DNA of 64,000 nucleotides, from the NCBI RefSeq assembly GCF_038007285.1, contig NZ_JBBOWX010000001.1, positions 3,055,501 through 3,119,500 of the forward strand, read 5' to 3'. The notes beneath the pieces were generated by a model that saw only the letters and a program-made list of their open reading frames with translations, searched no databases and had not been told where the DNA came from. Below are positions 47,095 through 55,753 of this stretch, one piece after another. The position numbers were made by a program, and so were the translations under genes. Source of the stretch: Sporosarcina sp. FSL K6-3457 (GTDB taxonomy: Bacteria > Bacillota > Bacilli > Bacillales_A > Planococcaceae). Positions within the stretch are counted from its first letter, which is position 1, and the number at the start of each line of letters is the position of its first letter.

Positions 47095-47140
47095 AAAAAA
47101 CTAACCCTCTCATATAAAATGAGTAAGTTAGTTCTTTTAG
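47095..47140 (-). terminator. Terminator of the aeRF1-type gene
   Basis: Arms aactaac/gttagtt with inner ctcat/atgag, directly beyond the stop at 47148. Confidence 0.65.
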
Positions 47141-47147
47141 AACACGG

Positions 47148-47942
47148 CTATTTTTCAAAAATTTGATGGAGCACCTCGTAAGGCTTACTATTATTTAAAT
47201 TTTTGTGAATACAACTCGCTGGCTTTTCTCGTAAAGTTTCAGCAAATGCATTGGCTAGCTCTGCTTCACCAGCTACATGAATCTCCTTCCAGCCACGTTC
47301 TTTCTTCAATTTCTCTACAATCTCGCCCATTCCTTTATAGAAGCGCCCTAAATTTTCTTTCAATCGAGGCTCCAAAGCATCTACTTTACTGCTACCAATT
47401 GCCGGATGATCATCATCAGTCACTTTCTTTCGATCCCCCCATCCCTGAAGATTCGGTTCGAAATCGTAAATAAGCTCGTCATTCAGGAAGCCCATTGCCG
47501 TATCGAGTATACGTACTTCTCCAAAACTCGGTAAAACAATTCCCGCCTCTGGATAAGCCTTATACATATATTCCATCTCCTCTAGTACCGGATGATCCTC
47601 CCAATGGAAGCTCGTTCGCACATGCACTTGTACATAATGAACTGACCACAAACTCGGATGTTCCGAGGCAAAAATCACGACTCCTTTGTGTAACTCATTC
47701 TGATGATCCTCAATTTCCTTCACTACTTTCTCCCTCACTACCTTAAAAGCTTTCAGTTCACTTTCGTCGTTGGAAGCTATTATATACTCTTCAATTCGCT
47801 TCAAACCACTTTTCAAATGGATTCTCCATGCACCCTTTAGCTGGTCAGGATCAGCTGGATTAGTGTTCACATAGGCACTTAACACACGACGATCCGTACA
47901 CCGAAACTCTTTGAGTGTCTGAAGCTCTTTACTAATTGACAT
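47148..47942 (-). CDS. VLRF1-type (aeRF1-like) protein
   Basis: 264 residues from ATG at 47942, nine bases after AAGGAGGT; the longer frame has no site. The sequence follows the bacterial aeRF1 family related to Vms1: VLSAYVNTNP at the start, KGVVIFASEHPSLWSVHYVQ, then VLPSFGEVRILDTA and GRFYKGMGEIVEKL. This family is thought to act at stalled ribosomes by releasing peptidyl-tRNA, but the catalytic Gln-Gly motif of true factors is not obvious here. Single gene. Confidence 0.75.
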   Translation of the reverse strand: MSISKELQTLKEFRCTDRRVLSAYVNTNPADPDQLKGAWRIHLKSGLKRIEEYIIASNDESELKAFKVVREKVVKEIEDHQNELHKGVVIFASEHPSLWSVHYVQVHVRTSFHWEDHPVLEEMEYMYKAYPEAGIVLPSFGEVRILDTAMGFLNDELIYDFEPNLQGWGDRKKVTDDDHPAIGSSKVDALEPRLKENLGRFYKGMGEIVEKLKKERGWKEIHVAGEAELANAFAETLREKPASCIHKNLNNSKPYEVLHQIFEK

Positions 47943-48074
47943 CGCTCTTGTACCTCCTTCAATTTGACGATACAAGCTTGCCCACATACACCACTTCTAA
48001 AACGCCGATTGTAGAGAGAGTCATTAAATATCAAGCACTGAAAAATAACTATTCTAAAAACACTATTTTACCTA

Positions 48075-48103
48075 TTGCATTTTAAAAGCCTAGGTGCTAT
48101 CAT
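48075..48103 (+). promoter_or_regulatory. Promoter of the PTS group
   Basis: TTGCAT (48075-48080), 17-base spacer, TATCAT (48098-48103). The RNA would start near 48110, just ahead of the RAT/terminator switch. Confidence 0.6.
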
Positions 48104-48123
48104 CAAATTAGAAGTTCAATAGC

Positions 48124-48207
48124 GGATCACATGTTACTGATACGAACAGGCATGGTGGTAAACAGTGGAAGGTTTTTTTACCTTCTCCAGTTGCCCCATG
48201 CCTTTTT
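48124..48207 (+). promoter_or_regulatory. RAT antiterminator overlapping a terminator
   Basis: A ribonucleic antiterminator at 48124-48156 (ggatcac, tgttactgata, caggcat), of the type bound by BglG/LicT/GlcT proteins, overlaps the 5' arm of a terminator (aggcatgg/ccatgcct, 48148-48155/48196-48203) with TTTTT. When the antiterminator protein (48927-49745) is active, the RNA reads through into the IIA gene. Confidence 0.85.
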
Positions 48208-48292
48208 ATGTCCTGCGCTTTTCATTCGTAAAATAGAATGAATATAGGATCCTTTGAATCTTCACACTGACAATTATAAAGGAGTAATAAAC

Positions 48293-48775
48293 ATGCTATC
48301 AGGCCTATTTAAGAAACGTAAAGTAGAAATCTACGCACCTGTTAATGGAGAAATCATTCCACTTGATCAAGTACCAGATCCAGTCTTTAGTCAAAAAATG
48401 ATGGGTGAGGGCGTCGCAGTCATCCCTACTGACGGAACTTTCCGCGCACCTGTTGAAGGCACAGTCGTTTTAATCTCCGATACGAAACACGCTATCGGTC
48501 TTCGTACAAATAATGGCACAGAAATTTTAATCCATATCGGATTAGAAACGGTATCTTTACAAGGTAAAGGCTTTACAGTGTTGGTAGAAACGGGTGATAA
48601 AATCTCCCTTGGTCAGCCGCTCATTGAAGCCGATTTGGAGTATATCCGCGAACATGCGACAAGCATCGTTACACCAATTATTGTTACGAATAGTAGTGAT
48701 AAGGTTGTGCAATGTTTGCATACAAAAAATGGATTGGCAGAAAAAACGTTAGTCATGACGGTTTCTAACAAATAA
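48293..48775 (+). CDS. PTS glucose-class IIA component
   Basis: 160 residues from ATG at 48293, after AAAGGAG. The EIIA-Glc fold is seen in IYAPVNGEIIPLDQVPDPVFS, DGTFRAPVEGTV and the active-site segment EILIHIGLETV with the phospho-His. It passes phosphate from HPr to the IICB protein encoded downstream and can phosphorylate the antiterminator. It is a stand-alone IIA, and a terminator follows it. Confidence 0.93.
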   Translation: MLSGLFKKRKVEIYAPVNGEIIPLDQVPDPVFSQKMMGEGVAVIPTDGTFRAPVEGTVVLISDTKHAIGLRTNNGTEILIHIGLETVSLQGKGFTVLVETGDKISLGQPLIEADLEYIREHATSIVTPIIVTNSSDKVVQCLHTKNGLAEKTLVMTVSNK

Positions 48776-48800
48776 TATACTTATACTGAAGATTAGGGCT

Positions 48801-48836
48801 TCCAACTTAGCACGTTTTAAAATGTACTAAGTTGGA
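48801..48836 (+). terminator. Hairpin after the IIA gene
   Basis: 10-bp stem tccaacttag/ctaagttgga with no long T tract; a possible partial stop before the antiterminator gene. A second small hairpin (agaggac/cctct) follows. Confidence 0.55.
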
Positions 48837-48926
48837 TACCTAGTTGGCAGGCTTATATTTGTCATTAGAGGACTAGACCTCTAGTTGAATATAGCAAATA
48901 TTCACTAATGAAGGAGGTGGATTCCA

Positions 48927-49745
48927 GTGAAAATAAAAAAGATCCTAAACAATAATGCCGTTGTCGTCTTGGATGACGAGCGCGAGAAAATTGCGATTGG
49001 TGCTGGTATCGCTTTCAACAAGAAGCGTAACGATATCATCAATACCGATAAAATCGAAAAGATATTTGTCATGAGAGAGAACGACAAGCTTCAGCAGTTG
49101 TTAAGTCGAATTCCAGAAGAGCATTTTACCATCTCTGAGGAAGTCATCACATATGCAGAAAAACATATGGGTACCAAGTTAAACGAACATATTCACATTG
49201 TCTTAACGGACCATCTATCATTTGCCATTGAAAGAGTCAGAGATGGCATTCATTTAAATAATAAGCTGTTGCATGAAATCAAAATCCTCTATAGGAGAGA
49301 ATTTGAAATTGGTCTTTGGGCAATCCAACATATAAAAGAAAGATGTCAGGTTGAAATGCCTGAAGACGAAGCGGCTTTTATAGCGCTACACATCCATACG
49401 ATGAAGCCACAAGGAGGTGATTTACACGACACCGTTCGACAGACAACGATTATCCGAGACATGGTTCAATCAATCAAGAAACATTTAACAATTACGATTG
49501 AAGAGGATGATATTTCCTACCATCGTCTCATCACGCATCTCCGTTTTACCTTAACAAGAATGAATAATTATGGCGTGCACACAATGGATGAGGAAATGCT
49601 AGTAATGATTAAAAAGAAGTTTCCTCTGTCCTACATTTGTGCAGTCGAGGTTGCAAAGGAATTAGTCGCACAACATGAAGTGGAATTACCTGAACAAGAG
49701 TTAGGCTATATTGCCCTGCATATTGAACGGTTACGTAAGCCGTAA
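48927..49745 (+). CDS. BglG/LicT-type transcription antiterminator
   Basis: 272 residues. RNA-binding CAT domain 1-57 (KIKKILNNNAVVV), then PRD1 (about 65-168, with LTDHLSFAIERV) and PRD2 (about 172-272, ending GYIALHIERL) with the His residues that are phosphorylated by the PTS. It should bind the RAT at 48124-48156 and prevent termination. GTG start with AAGGAGGTGG. Between a IIA gene and a NagE-type gene it may be GlcT- or LicT-like; I leave the symbol open. Confidence 0.93.
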   Translation: MKIKKILNNNAVVVLDDEREKIAIGAGIAFNKKRNDIINTDKIEKIFVMRENDKLQQLLSRIPEEHFTISEEVITYAEKHMGTKLNEHIHIVLTDHLSFAIERVRDGIHLNNKLLHEIKILYRREFEIGLWAIQHIKERCQVEMPEDEAAFIALHIHTMKPQGGDLHDTVRQTTIIRDMVQSIKKHLTITIEEDDISYHRLITHLRFTLTRMNNYGVHTMDEEMLVMIKKKFPLSYICAVEVAKELVAQHEVELPEQELGYIALHIERLRKP

Positions 49746-49818
49746 ACAACATGACTCGTTATCATACATTATTACTTTGAACTTTTATTAAAAAATTATG
49801 AATAGGGGTGGATTTATC

Positions 49819-51249
49819 ATGATGAAATTTTTCCAAAGACTTGGAAGCTCTTTAATGCTTCCGGTAGCTGTACTTCCCGCTGCGGCCATTTTGATGGGTA
49901 TTGGGCACTGGATTGACCCAGATAGTGTTAACGTAGCGGCAGCTTTCTTAATTAAAGCAGGTGGCTCGATTATTGATAATATGGCTATCCTATTTGCTGT
50001 CGGGGTTGCGCTTGGGATGTCTAAGGATAAGGATGGCTCGGCTGCATTAAGTGGTTTGGTCGGTTTCCTAGTTGTGACAACACTGCTATCTACAGAAACA
50101 GTATCTATGCTGCTAAGCGTTGATGTTGCTGACGTAAACCCTGCTTTCGGGAAAATTAAAAATCAGTTTATCGGTATTCTTTCTGGGCTAATTGCCGCAG
50201 CGATGTACAATCGCTTTAGTCAAGTTCAACTACCAACTGCATTCGCATTCTTTAGTGGTAAGCGCTTAGTTCCGATTATGACAGCTGCTTCTATGCTAGT
50301 TGCTTCTGCAGCACTATTCTTTATCTGGCCTATTATCTATACTGCATTAGTTAACTTTGGTGAAGGGATTAGTAGTCTTGGTGCTGTTGGTGCTGGACTT
50401 TACGGTTTCTTCAACCGTCTATTAATTCCTACTGGTTTACACCATGCCTTAAACTCTGTCTTCTGGTTTGACGTTGCTGGTATTGATGATATTAAGCATT
50501 TCTGGGCTGGTACAGGTACAAAAGGTGTTACAGGTATGTACCAGGCAGGTTTCTTCCCTGTTATGATGTTTGGATTACCTGGGGCTGCTCTTGCGATGTA
50601 TCATACAGCTAAAACAAAGCGCAAAAAAGAAGCTGCTTCCTTAATGATGGCTGCTGGTTTCGCTGCATTCTTTACAGGTGTTACTGAGCCACTTGAATTC
50701 GCATTTATGTTCCTAGCACCTGCACTTTATGTTGTGCATGCTGCTTTGACAGGTCTATCCCTATTCATCGCTGCAACATTCCATTGGACAGCAGGATTTA
50801 CTTTTAGCGCTGGTTTTGTCGACTTTTTCTTAAGTTTAAGAATGCCACTCGCCAACCAACCGCTTATGTTGCTCGTTCAAGGTATAGTATTTTTCGTTAT
50901 TTACTATCTGATTTTTCGTTTCCTAATCGTCAAATTCAACCTGAAAACACCAGGTCGTGAAGACGATGAGGATGTTGTAGAAACAACTGTTTCAGCTGGA
51001 GCTAATAAATTCTCCGGAATGGCTGCAACAATTTATGAAGGTCTAGGCGGAGACGCTAACGTTACTTCTGTCGATAATTGTGTAACACGCTTACGTATCG
51101 AAGTAAAAGATATGGATAAAGTCGATCAAAGTAAAATTAAAAGTACAGGTGTCCCCGGCATTAACATTGTCGGACCACAAAGTATTCAAGTTATCGTCGG
51201 CACAAGCGTACAGTTTGTAGCAGATGAAATTAAAAAAATTCGTAAATAA
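49819..51249 (+). CDS. nagP: PTS N-acetylglucosamine-type IICB transporter
   Basis: 476 residues from ATG at 49819, after AGGGGTGG. IIC domain with ten helices (FFQRLGSSLMLPVAVLPAAA, GVTEPLEFAFMFLAP), then a linker and the IIB domain with the phospho-Cys in SVDNCVTRLRIEV. The sequence fits NagE/NagP-type GlcNAc transporters; glucose cannot be excluded. It has no IIA of its own, so it uses the IIA at 48293-48775. Confidence 0.9.
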   Translation: MMKFFQRLGSSLMLPVAVLPAAAILMGIGHWIDPDSVNVAAAFLIKAGGSIIDNMAILFAVGVALGMSKDKDGSAALSGLVGFLVVTTLLSTETVSMLLSVDVADVNPAFGKIKNQFIGILSGLIAAAMYNRFSQVQLPTAFAFFSGKRLVPIMTAASMLVASAALFFIWPIIYTALVNFGEGISSLGAVGAGLYGFFNRLLIPTGLHHALNSVFWFDVAGIDDIKHFWAGTGTKGVTGMYQAGFFPVMMFGLPGAALAMYHTAKTKRKKEAASLMMAAGFAAFFTGVTEPLEFAFMFLAPALYVVHAALTGLSLFIAATFHWTAGFTFSAGFVDFFLSLRMPLANQPLMLLVQGIVFFVIYYLIFRFLIVKFNLKTPGREDDEDVVETTVSAGANKFSGMAATIYEGLGGDANVTSVDNCVTRLRIEVKDMDKVDQSKIKSTGVPGINIVGPQSIQVIVGTSVQFVADEIKKIRK

Positions 51250-51257
51250 TGACAAGT

Positions 51258-51292
51258 AAAAGGATCGAGCTATTTCATGCTCGATCCTTTTC
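51258..51292 (+). terminator. nagP terminator
   Basis: aaaggatcgag/ctcgatccttt hairpin followed by T residues, nine bases after the stop. Confidence 0.9.
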
Positions 51293-51338
51293 TATTTCAT
51301 GGTATATTATCTAGCAAAAATGGATATACTACTAATCA

Positions 51339-51468
51339 CAGAGGGGCGGCACTTCTCTGTCCCGCGCACAGGGGTCACTTTCGACGGAAGGTGGAAAACA
51401 ATACGACGCATCATCCGACTGGGGATTTGCCCAGCAGTGCCGCGATTTACATAGAAAGTTTCCCTCTG
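51339..51468. other. Structured noncoding element
   Basis: Long-range pairing: cagaggg (51339-51345) plus gcggcact (51346-51353) on the left, and agtgccgc (51436-51443) plus ccctctg (51462-51468) on the right. Inside is ctggg...cccag (about 51418-51434). It lies between the nagP terminator and the stop of the ABC gene at 51507. It may be a structured RNA or a dispersed repeat. Confidence 0.4.
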
Positions 51469-51506
51469 CTCTATAAGTCGAATGAAACTCCGATTTTCAT
51501 GTCGCA

Positions 51507-53324
51507 CTAACTGGTAAACTGACTCTCATATAGCTCGCAATAAAAGCCTTTCTTTTGGAGCAGCTCTTCGTGCGTACCAGATTCAATTAGATTCCCGTGT
51601 TGAATCACTAAAATTCGATCGGCGTTTTCAATTGTTTTTAGACGGTGTGCAATGACAAAACTTGTCCGCCCTTTCGATAATTGGTTGAGCCCTTGTTGGA
51701 TTTCAATTTCAGTCCTCGTGTCAATATTTGAAGTAGCCTCATCTAGAATCAATATATCGGAATCAGCTAAAATCGCTCGGGCAATGGCTAGCAATTGGCG
51801 CTGCCCTTGACTTAAACTAGATCCACCAGAAGTGATGGATGTTTGATACTGTTCGGGCAAATGCTTGATAAATCCATGAGCGGAAGCCAATTTAGCGGCA
51901 GCAATAACTTCTTCATCCGTCGCCTCTAGATGACCGTAACGGATATTTTCCATAATTGGCCCCGAAAAGAGAAAAGTATCTTGCAGGACAATCCCCATCT
52001 TCTCACGCAGATTATCGATTTTATAATCCTTAATCGTTCGACCATCGATTTTAATGTCCCCAGAATTGATATCATAAAACCGCATTAATAAATTGATAAT
52101 CGTCGTTTTTCCAGAACCTGTTGGACCTACCAAAGCAATTTTTTCACCAGCCTTTACTTGGAAACTAATATTGTTCAGGATTGGCTTGCCATCCTCGTAA
52201 GAAAAGTTCACATTCGAAAACTCAACATCCCCTTTAAAGGAATCAATCGTCACCGCATTTTCCTTATCTTGTAGATCCACTGTCTCATCCATAATTTCAA
52301 ATACTCGTTCAGCTCCAGCGATTGCCGATTGGAACGTATTTAATAGACTCGATAATTGGTTAATCGGGCGGAAAAACTGACGGGAATACGTAACAAAAGC
52401 AGCGATTACCCCAACAGTAGCCAAATCTTGAACTGTCATCAGTGCACCAATTCCAATAATTAAGGCCAATCCTAAATTATTGATGAAGTTATTGATAGGC
52501 CCAAGAAATCCTGATACTGTGTCCGCAGCCATTGCAGAATGTCGAAGTCTTTCATTCACCATGGAAAATTTCATAAAAGTCTTTTCCTCTTGACCAAAAA
52601 TCGTAATGACTTCATTGCCGGAAATGGCTTCTTCTATAAAGCCGTTCAATTCTCCCAAATCACGTTGTCTTTTGATGAAATTACTGCTGCTATACGTAAT
52701 GATTTTTTTCGTCGTAAAAATCATTAACGGAAGAATAATCAGTGCTACAATGGCAAGCACCCAATTGAGCAAAAACATGGAGATTGCAACGCCTGTGACC
52801 ATTAAAATAGAAGAGATGATTTGAATAACACTTTGGCTAAGTGCATTATTCAAACTCTCAATATCATTCGTCACCCGACTCATCAAATCACCATGTGTTC
52901 GTTTATCAAAAAATCGTAAAGACAAGGTCTGAAACTTATCAAATAAGTCCTGACGTATGTGTCGAATGGTTTTTAACGATACCCGCACCATCAAAAATGT
53001 TTGCAGCCAAGTGAAAATAGCTGCTGTCGTATAGATAACTGCTAGCCATACTAACAATCGAAGAGTCCCAGCCATATCCTTTGGAATGATATAGTGGTCA
53101 ATGATTACCCCCATCAAATAGGGTACAAGTACATTCAAAAGCGTAGAAATGACAACAAAAATAATAGAGGCAATCATCGCAATTTTTTGCTTCTCCATAT
53201 AGCGCCAAATTCGCTTCATCGTTCCTTTTCTATCCTTCGCTTTGACAATGGGTCCGCCAAATCCTCTTGGGCCACGAGCACGCTCCATCGTATTTGCAGT
53301 AGGTTGCGTAGAAGCTTTATTCAT
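51507..53324 (-). CDS. ABC exporter half-transporter (consensus ATPase)
   Basis: 605 residues from ATG at 53324, eight bases after AAGGAGGCG; it overlaps the end of the partner gene. Six membrane helices (about 55-330), then an ATPase with Walker A GPTGSGKTT, signature SLSQGQRQ and Walker B ILILDEATSNID, with the catalytic Glu intact. With the next gene it forms a heterodimer like YfiC/YfiB of Bacillus subtilis. Multidrug export is likely, given the PadR regulator. Confidence 0.92.
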   Translation of the reverse strand: MNKASTQPTANTMERARGPRGFGGPIVKAKDRKGTMKRIWRYMEKQKIAMIASIIFVVISTLLNVLVPYLMGVIIDHYIIPKDMAGTLRLLVWLAVIYTTAAIFTWLQTFLMVRVSLKTIRHIRQDLFDKFQTLSLRFFDKRTHGDLMSRVTNDIESLNNALSQSVIQIISSILMVTGVAISMFLLNWVLAIVALIILPLMIFTTKKIITYSSSNFIKRQRDLGELNGFIEEAISGNEVITIFGQEEKTFMKFSMVNERLRHSAMAADTVSGFLGPINNFINNLGLALIIGIGALMTVQDLATVGVIAAFVTYSRQFFRPINQLSSLLNTFQSAIAGAERVFEIMDETVDLQDKENAVTIDSFKGDVEFSNVNFSYEDGKPILNNISFQVKAGEKIALVGPTGSGKTTIINLLMRFYDINSGDIKIDGRTIKDYKIDNLREKMGIVLQDTFLFSGPIMENIRYGHLEATDEEVIAAAKLASAHGFIKHLPEQYQTSITSGGSSLSQGQRQLLAIARAILADSDILILDEATSNIDTRTEIEIQQGLNQLSKGRTSFVIAHRLKTIENADRILVIQHGNLIESGTHEELLQKKGFYCELYESQFTS

Positions 53325-55060
53325 CACACATGCGCCTCCTTCCCGCTTTGTGTCGCGTAAATTCCACGATACACGCTACTTTTCGCAAGTAATTCTTCAT
53401 GTGTACCACTTGCTTCAAGCATACCGTCATCGATGACTAGAATTTGATCAGCATCGATGATTGAGGAGATCTTCGAGGATATGATGAACACCGTCGTAGC
53501 CAAGTGATCTCGCTGTAATGCTTGCTGAACAGCAGCCTCCGATAATGCGTCAATGGCTGAAGTGGAATCATCTAATATTAAAATCTTCGGTTCACGGATA
53601 AAAGCCCGAGTCATTGATAGACGTTGTTTTTGCCCACCAGATAAGTTCGTTGCTCCCTGTGTAAGCTCATGTGCAAACTTGCCATCCAATTTCTCAATAA
53701 ATTCACTTGCAGCTGCAGACTGAGCTGCACCCTCCATCTCTACAATCGTTGCATCCTCTTTCCCAAAATATAAATTCTCCTCAATGGTTCCCGAAAACAA
53801 CGTAGCTTTTTGCGGCACAAAACCAATCGCTTCCCTCAATATTCCGAGAGGATATTCCTTAATATTGACTCCATCGATGAAAATAGCCCCTGAATCCGGG
53901 TCATAGAGACGTGGAATGAGTTTGACGAGTGTCGATTTACCACTGCCAGTAGAACCTAAGATTCCAATCGTCTCCCCTGCTTTCGCCAGGAATGAAATAT
54001 TTTTCAGCACATGCTCTCCATTTTTACTGTAACTAAAATTCACGTGTCTAAACTCTACTTGCCCTTTCATTTCTGGAAGCGAAGCAGGTATATCCGGTTC
54101 ACAAATATCGATATTCGTATCGAGAACTTGCACAATCCGATTAGCTGAAGTAAAAGACCGGGCAATCTGCATTAATACATGACTACTCGTCATTAAGCCA
54201 TTCATAATAATCGTTAAGTAATTAATAAAAGCTAAAATGACGCCAACTTGCAGTGTGCCTTCATTAACCTTGATGGCGCCCATCCACATACCAATCACGA
54301 TGCCTACATTCACGACAAATAGCATGATTGGCATGAGGGTAAGAATCACTTGCTCCGCAGACATATTGCGCTTTGTTAATGTATGATTCACCTGTTGGAA
54401 CATTTCTTTTTCATAATCCTGTCGATTAAATGCTTTGATGACGCGAATCCCCGCAAATGTTTCCTGCAATTTGGTATTCACCTGATCCATTGCCTGTTGT
54501 ACTTTGACGAATAGCTTTCCCGAAGTAACAGAAAAAAAGTAAATCAGCATCATGAGTATCGGAATCGCCACCAGCAATACCGGGAATAATTCACGGGCCG
54601 TAAACCAAACAATAACAACGGCTCCTATAAATAATAGCGGTCCACGTACAAAAATGCGCAATGTCATCATAAGCGCCTGCTGAACAGACGTCACATCATT
54701 TGTTACAATAGTAATTAATTTTCCTGTTCCGAATGAATCTGTATTTTTACTAGAAAACCGCTCTGTCTTTTTGAATACATCGCGGCGTATGTCCGCTGCA
54801 AAATTGACAGCTGCTTTTGTGCTATATACCGTACAGCCAACTCCTCCAATTAAACCAATCACAGCAGTCAGTAGCATTAACAATCCAAGCTTAATGACGT
54901 AAGCATTATTATTGTTCGCAATTCCCACGTCAATCATCTGTTGCATAATCGTTGGCTGCAACAGGTCCATCGCAACTTCAATACACATTAAAAGTGGAGC
55001 TAAAATGGCAAATCGTGTATAAGGCTTTACATATCGAATTAATTTCTTTAGGGATTTCAT
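53324..55060 (-). CDS. ABC exporter half-transporter (degenerate ATPase site)
   Basis: 578 residues. Six helices (about 15-310), Walker A GSTGSGKST, signature NLSGGQKQR, but Walker B reads ILILDDSTSAID, so the catalytic Glu is Asp, as in the non-catalytic half of BmrC/BmrD-type and TM287-type pairs. ATG with GGGAGG upstream, 16 bases after the PadR stop. It pairs with the gene at 51507-53324. Confidence 0.92.
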   Translation of the reverse strand: MKSLKKLIRYVKPYTRFAILAPLLMCIEVAMDLLQPTIMQQMIDVGIANNNNAYVIKLGLLMLLTAVIGLIGGVGCTVYSTKAAVNFAADIRRDVFKKTERFSSKNTDSFGTGKLITIVTNDVTSVQQALMMTLRIFVRGPLLFIGAVVIVWFTARELFPVLLVAIPILMMLIYFFSVTSGKLFVKVQQAMDQVNTKLQETFAGIRVIKAFNRQDYEKEMFQQVNHTLTKRNMSAEQVILTLMPIMLFVVNVGIVIGMWMGAIKVNEGTLQVGVILAFINYLTIIMNGLMTSSHVLMQIARSFTSANRIVQVLDTNIDICEPDIPASLPEMKGQVEFRHVNFSYSKNGEHVLKNISFLAKAGETIGILGSTGSGKSTLVKLIPRLYDPDSGAIFIDGVNIKEYPLGILREAIGFVPQKATLFSGTIEENLYFGKEDATIVEMEGAAQSAAASEFIEKLDGKFAHELTQGATNLSGGQKQRLSMTRAFIREPKILILDDSTSAIDALSEAAVQQALQRDHLATTVFIISSKISSIIDADQILVIDDGMLEASGTHEELLAKSSVYRGIYATQSGKEAHV

Positions 55061-55076
55061 ACCACTCCCTCCCCTA

Positions 55077-55535
55077 TCAGTTTTCTTTCTGTAAACGTGC
55101 TGTTATTTCCTCCAAAAAAGCAATCAGCTTTGCTGTTTTCTCTGGATTCTGTCGCACTTGTTTCATCGATTTTCGCAATTCAGCTTCCCACAGTTCCATC
55201 GTAGCTTTTAACTGAACCGCCTCGTCTGAATTGCGCCAAACCCATCTCGCTTTCCATTCAGTCCAGAAATCCCCTTCTCTTTTGCTCGCGAAATCCTCTA
55301 AGCGCTCTATCCCTTTTGCTTGAAGTACATACGTCTTTTTGTCTGAAACCGGATCCAGATCAATCAGCTCTTGTTCCAGTAATTCTTGAAGTGCCGGATA
55401 AACCGTGCCCGCACTTGCAGCATAAAGTCCACCTGAACGATGTTCTAATTCCTTCATTATTTGATAGCCATGCATCGATTCTTCCCTCAGTAAATGCAAA
55501 ATTGCCAATTGGACAAACCCTCTCCGCCTTTTCAT
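55077..55535 (-). CDS. PadR-family repressor
   Basis: 152 residues from ATG at 55535, eight bases after AAGGAG; an earlier GTG touches the site. Winged helix 1-80 (ILHLLREESMHGYQIMKELEHRSGG and YPALQELLEQELI), then a C-terminal dimer helix (about 85-150). PadR proteins such as LmrR repress drug exporters, so it probably represses this three-gene operon. Confidence 0.9.
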   Translation of the reverse strand: MKRRRGFVQLAILHLLREESMHGYQIMKELEHRSGGLYAASAGTVYPALQELLEQELIDLDPVSDKKTYVLQAKGIERLEDFASKREGDFWTEWKARWVWRNSDEAVQLKATMELWEAELRKSMKQVRQNPEKTAKLIAFLEEITARLQKEN

Positions 55536-55567
55536 CGCAACCACTCCTTCAAATTATATCGTTAATT

Positions 55568-55587
55568 TTAATCGATATATCGATTAA
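55568..55587 (-). promoter_or_regulatory. PadR operator candidate
   Basis: ttaatcgatatatcgattaa is a perfect 20-base palindrome 33 bases before the padR start. atatcg half-sites occur again at 55556 and 55600. Likely autoregulatory site. Confidence 0.6.
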
Positions 55588-55661
55588 TTACAATAGATAT
55601 ATCGAAACACATCTGATGATTAACCATTTACTTGCATAAAGCACGGGAGTATACCACAATT

Positions 55662-55702
55662 AAAATAAGCTAACCTATCAAATTGATAGGTTAGCTTATT
55701 TT
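55662..55702 (-). terminator. Terminator between the PadR operon and the chemoreceptor gene
   Basis: Near-perfect 20-bp stem (55662-55681/55683-55702) with T runs on both strands; it serves the chemoreceptor gene, whose stop is at 55754. Confidence 0.85.
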
Positions 55703-55753
55703 TAAAATGATGAAAGTGAAACAAAAATTGTCATGCTCCTTCTGAAAAAATGA

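Noticed and set aside
51307-51507. 66-residue minus-strand frame after the ABC exporter
   Set aside because: It coincides with the paired arms of the structured element; the reading frame is probably accidental.
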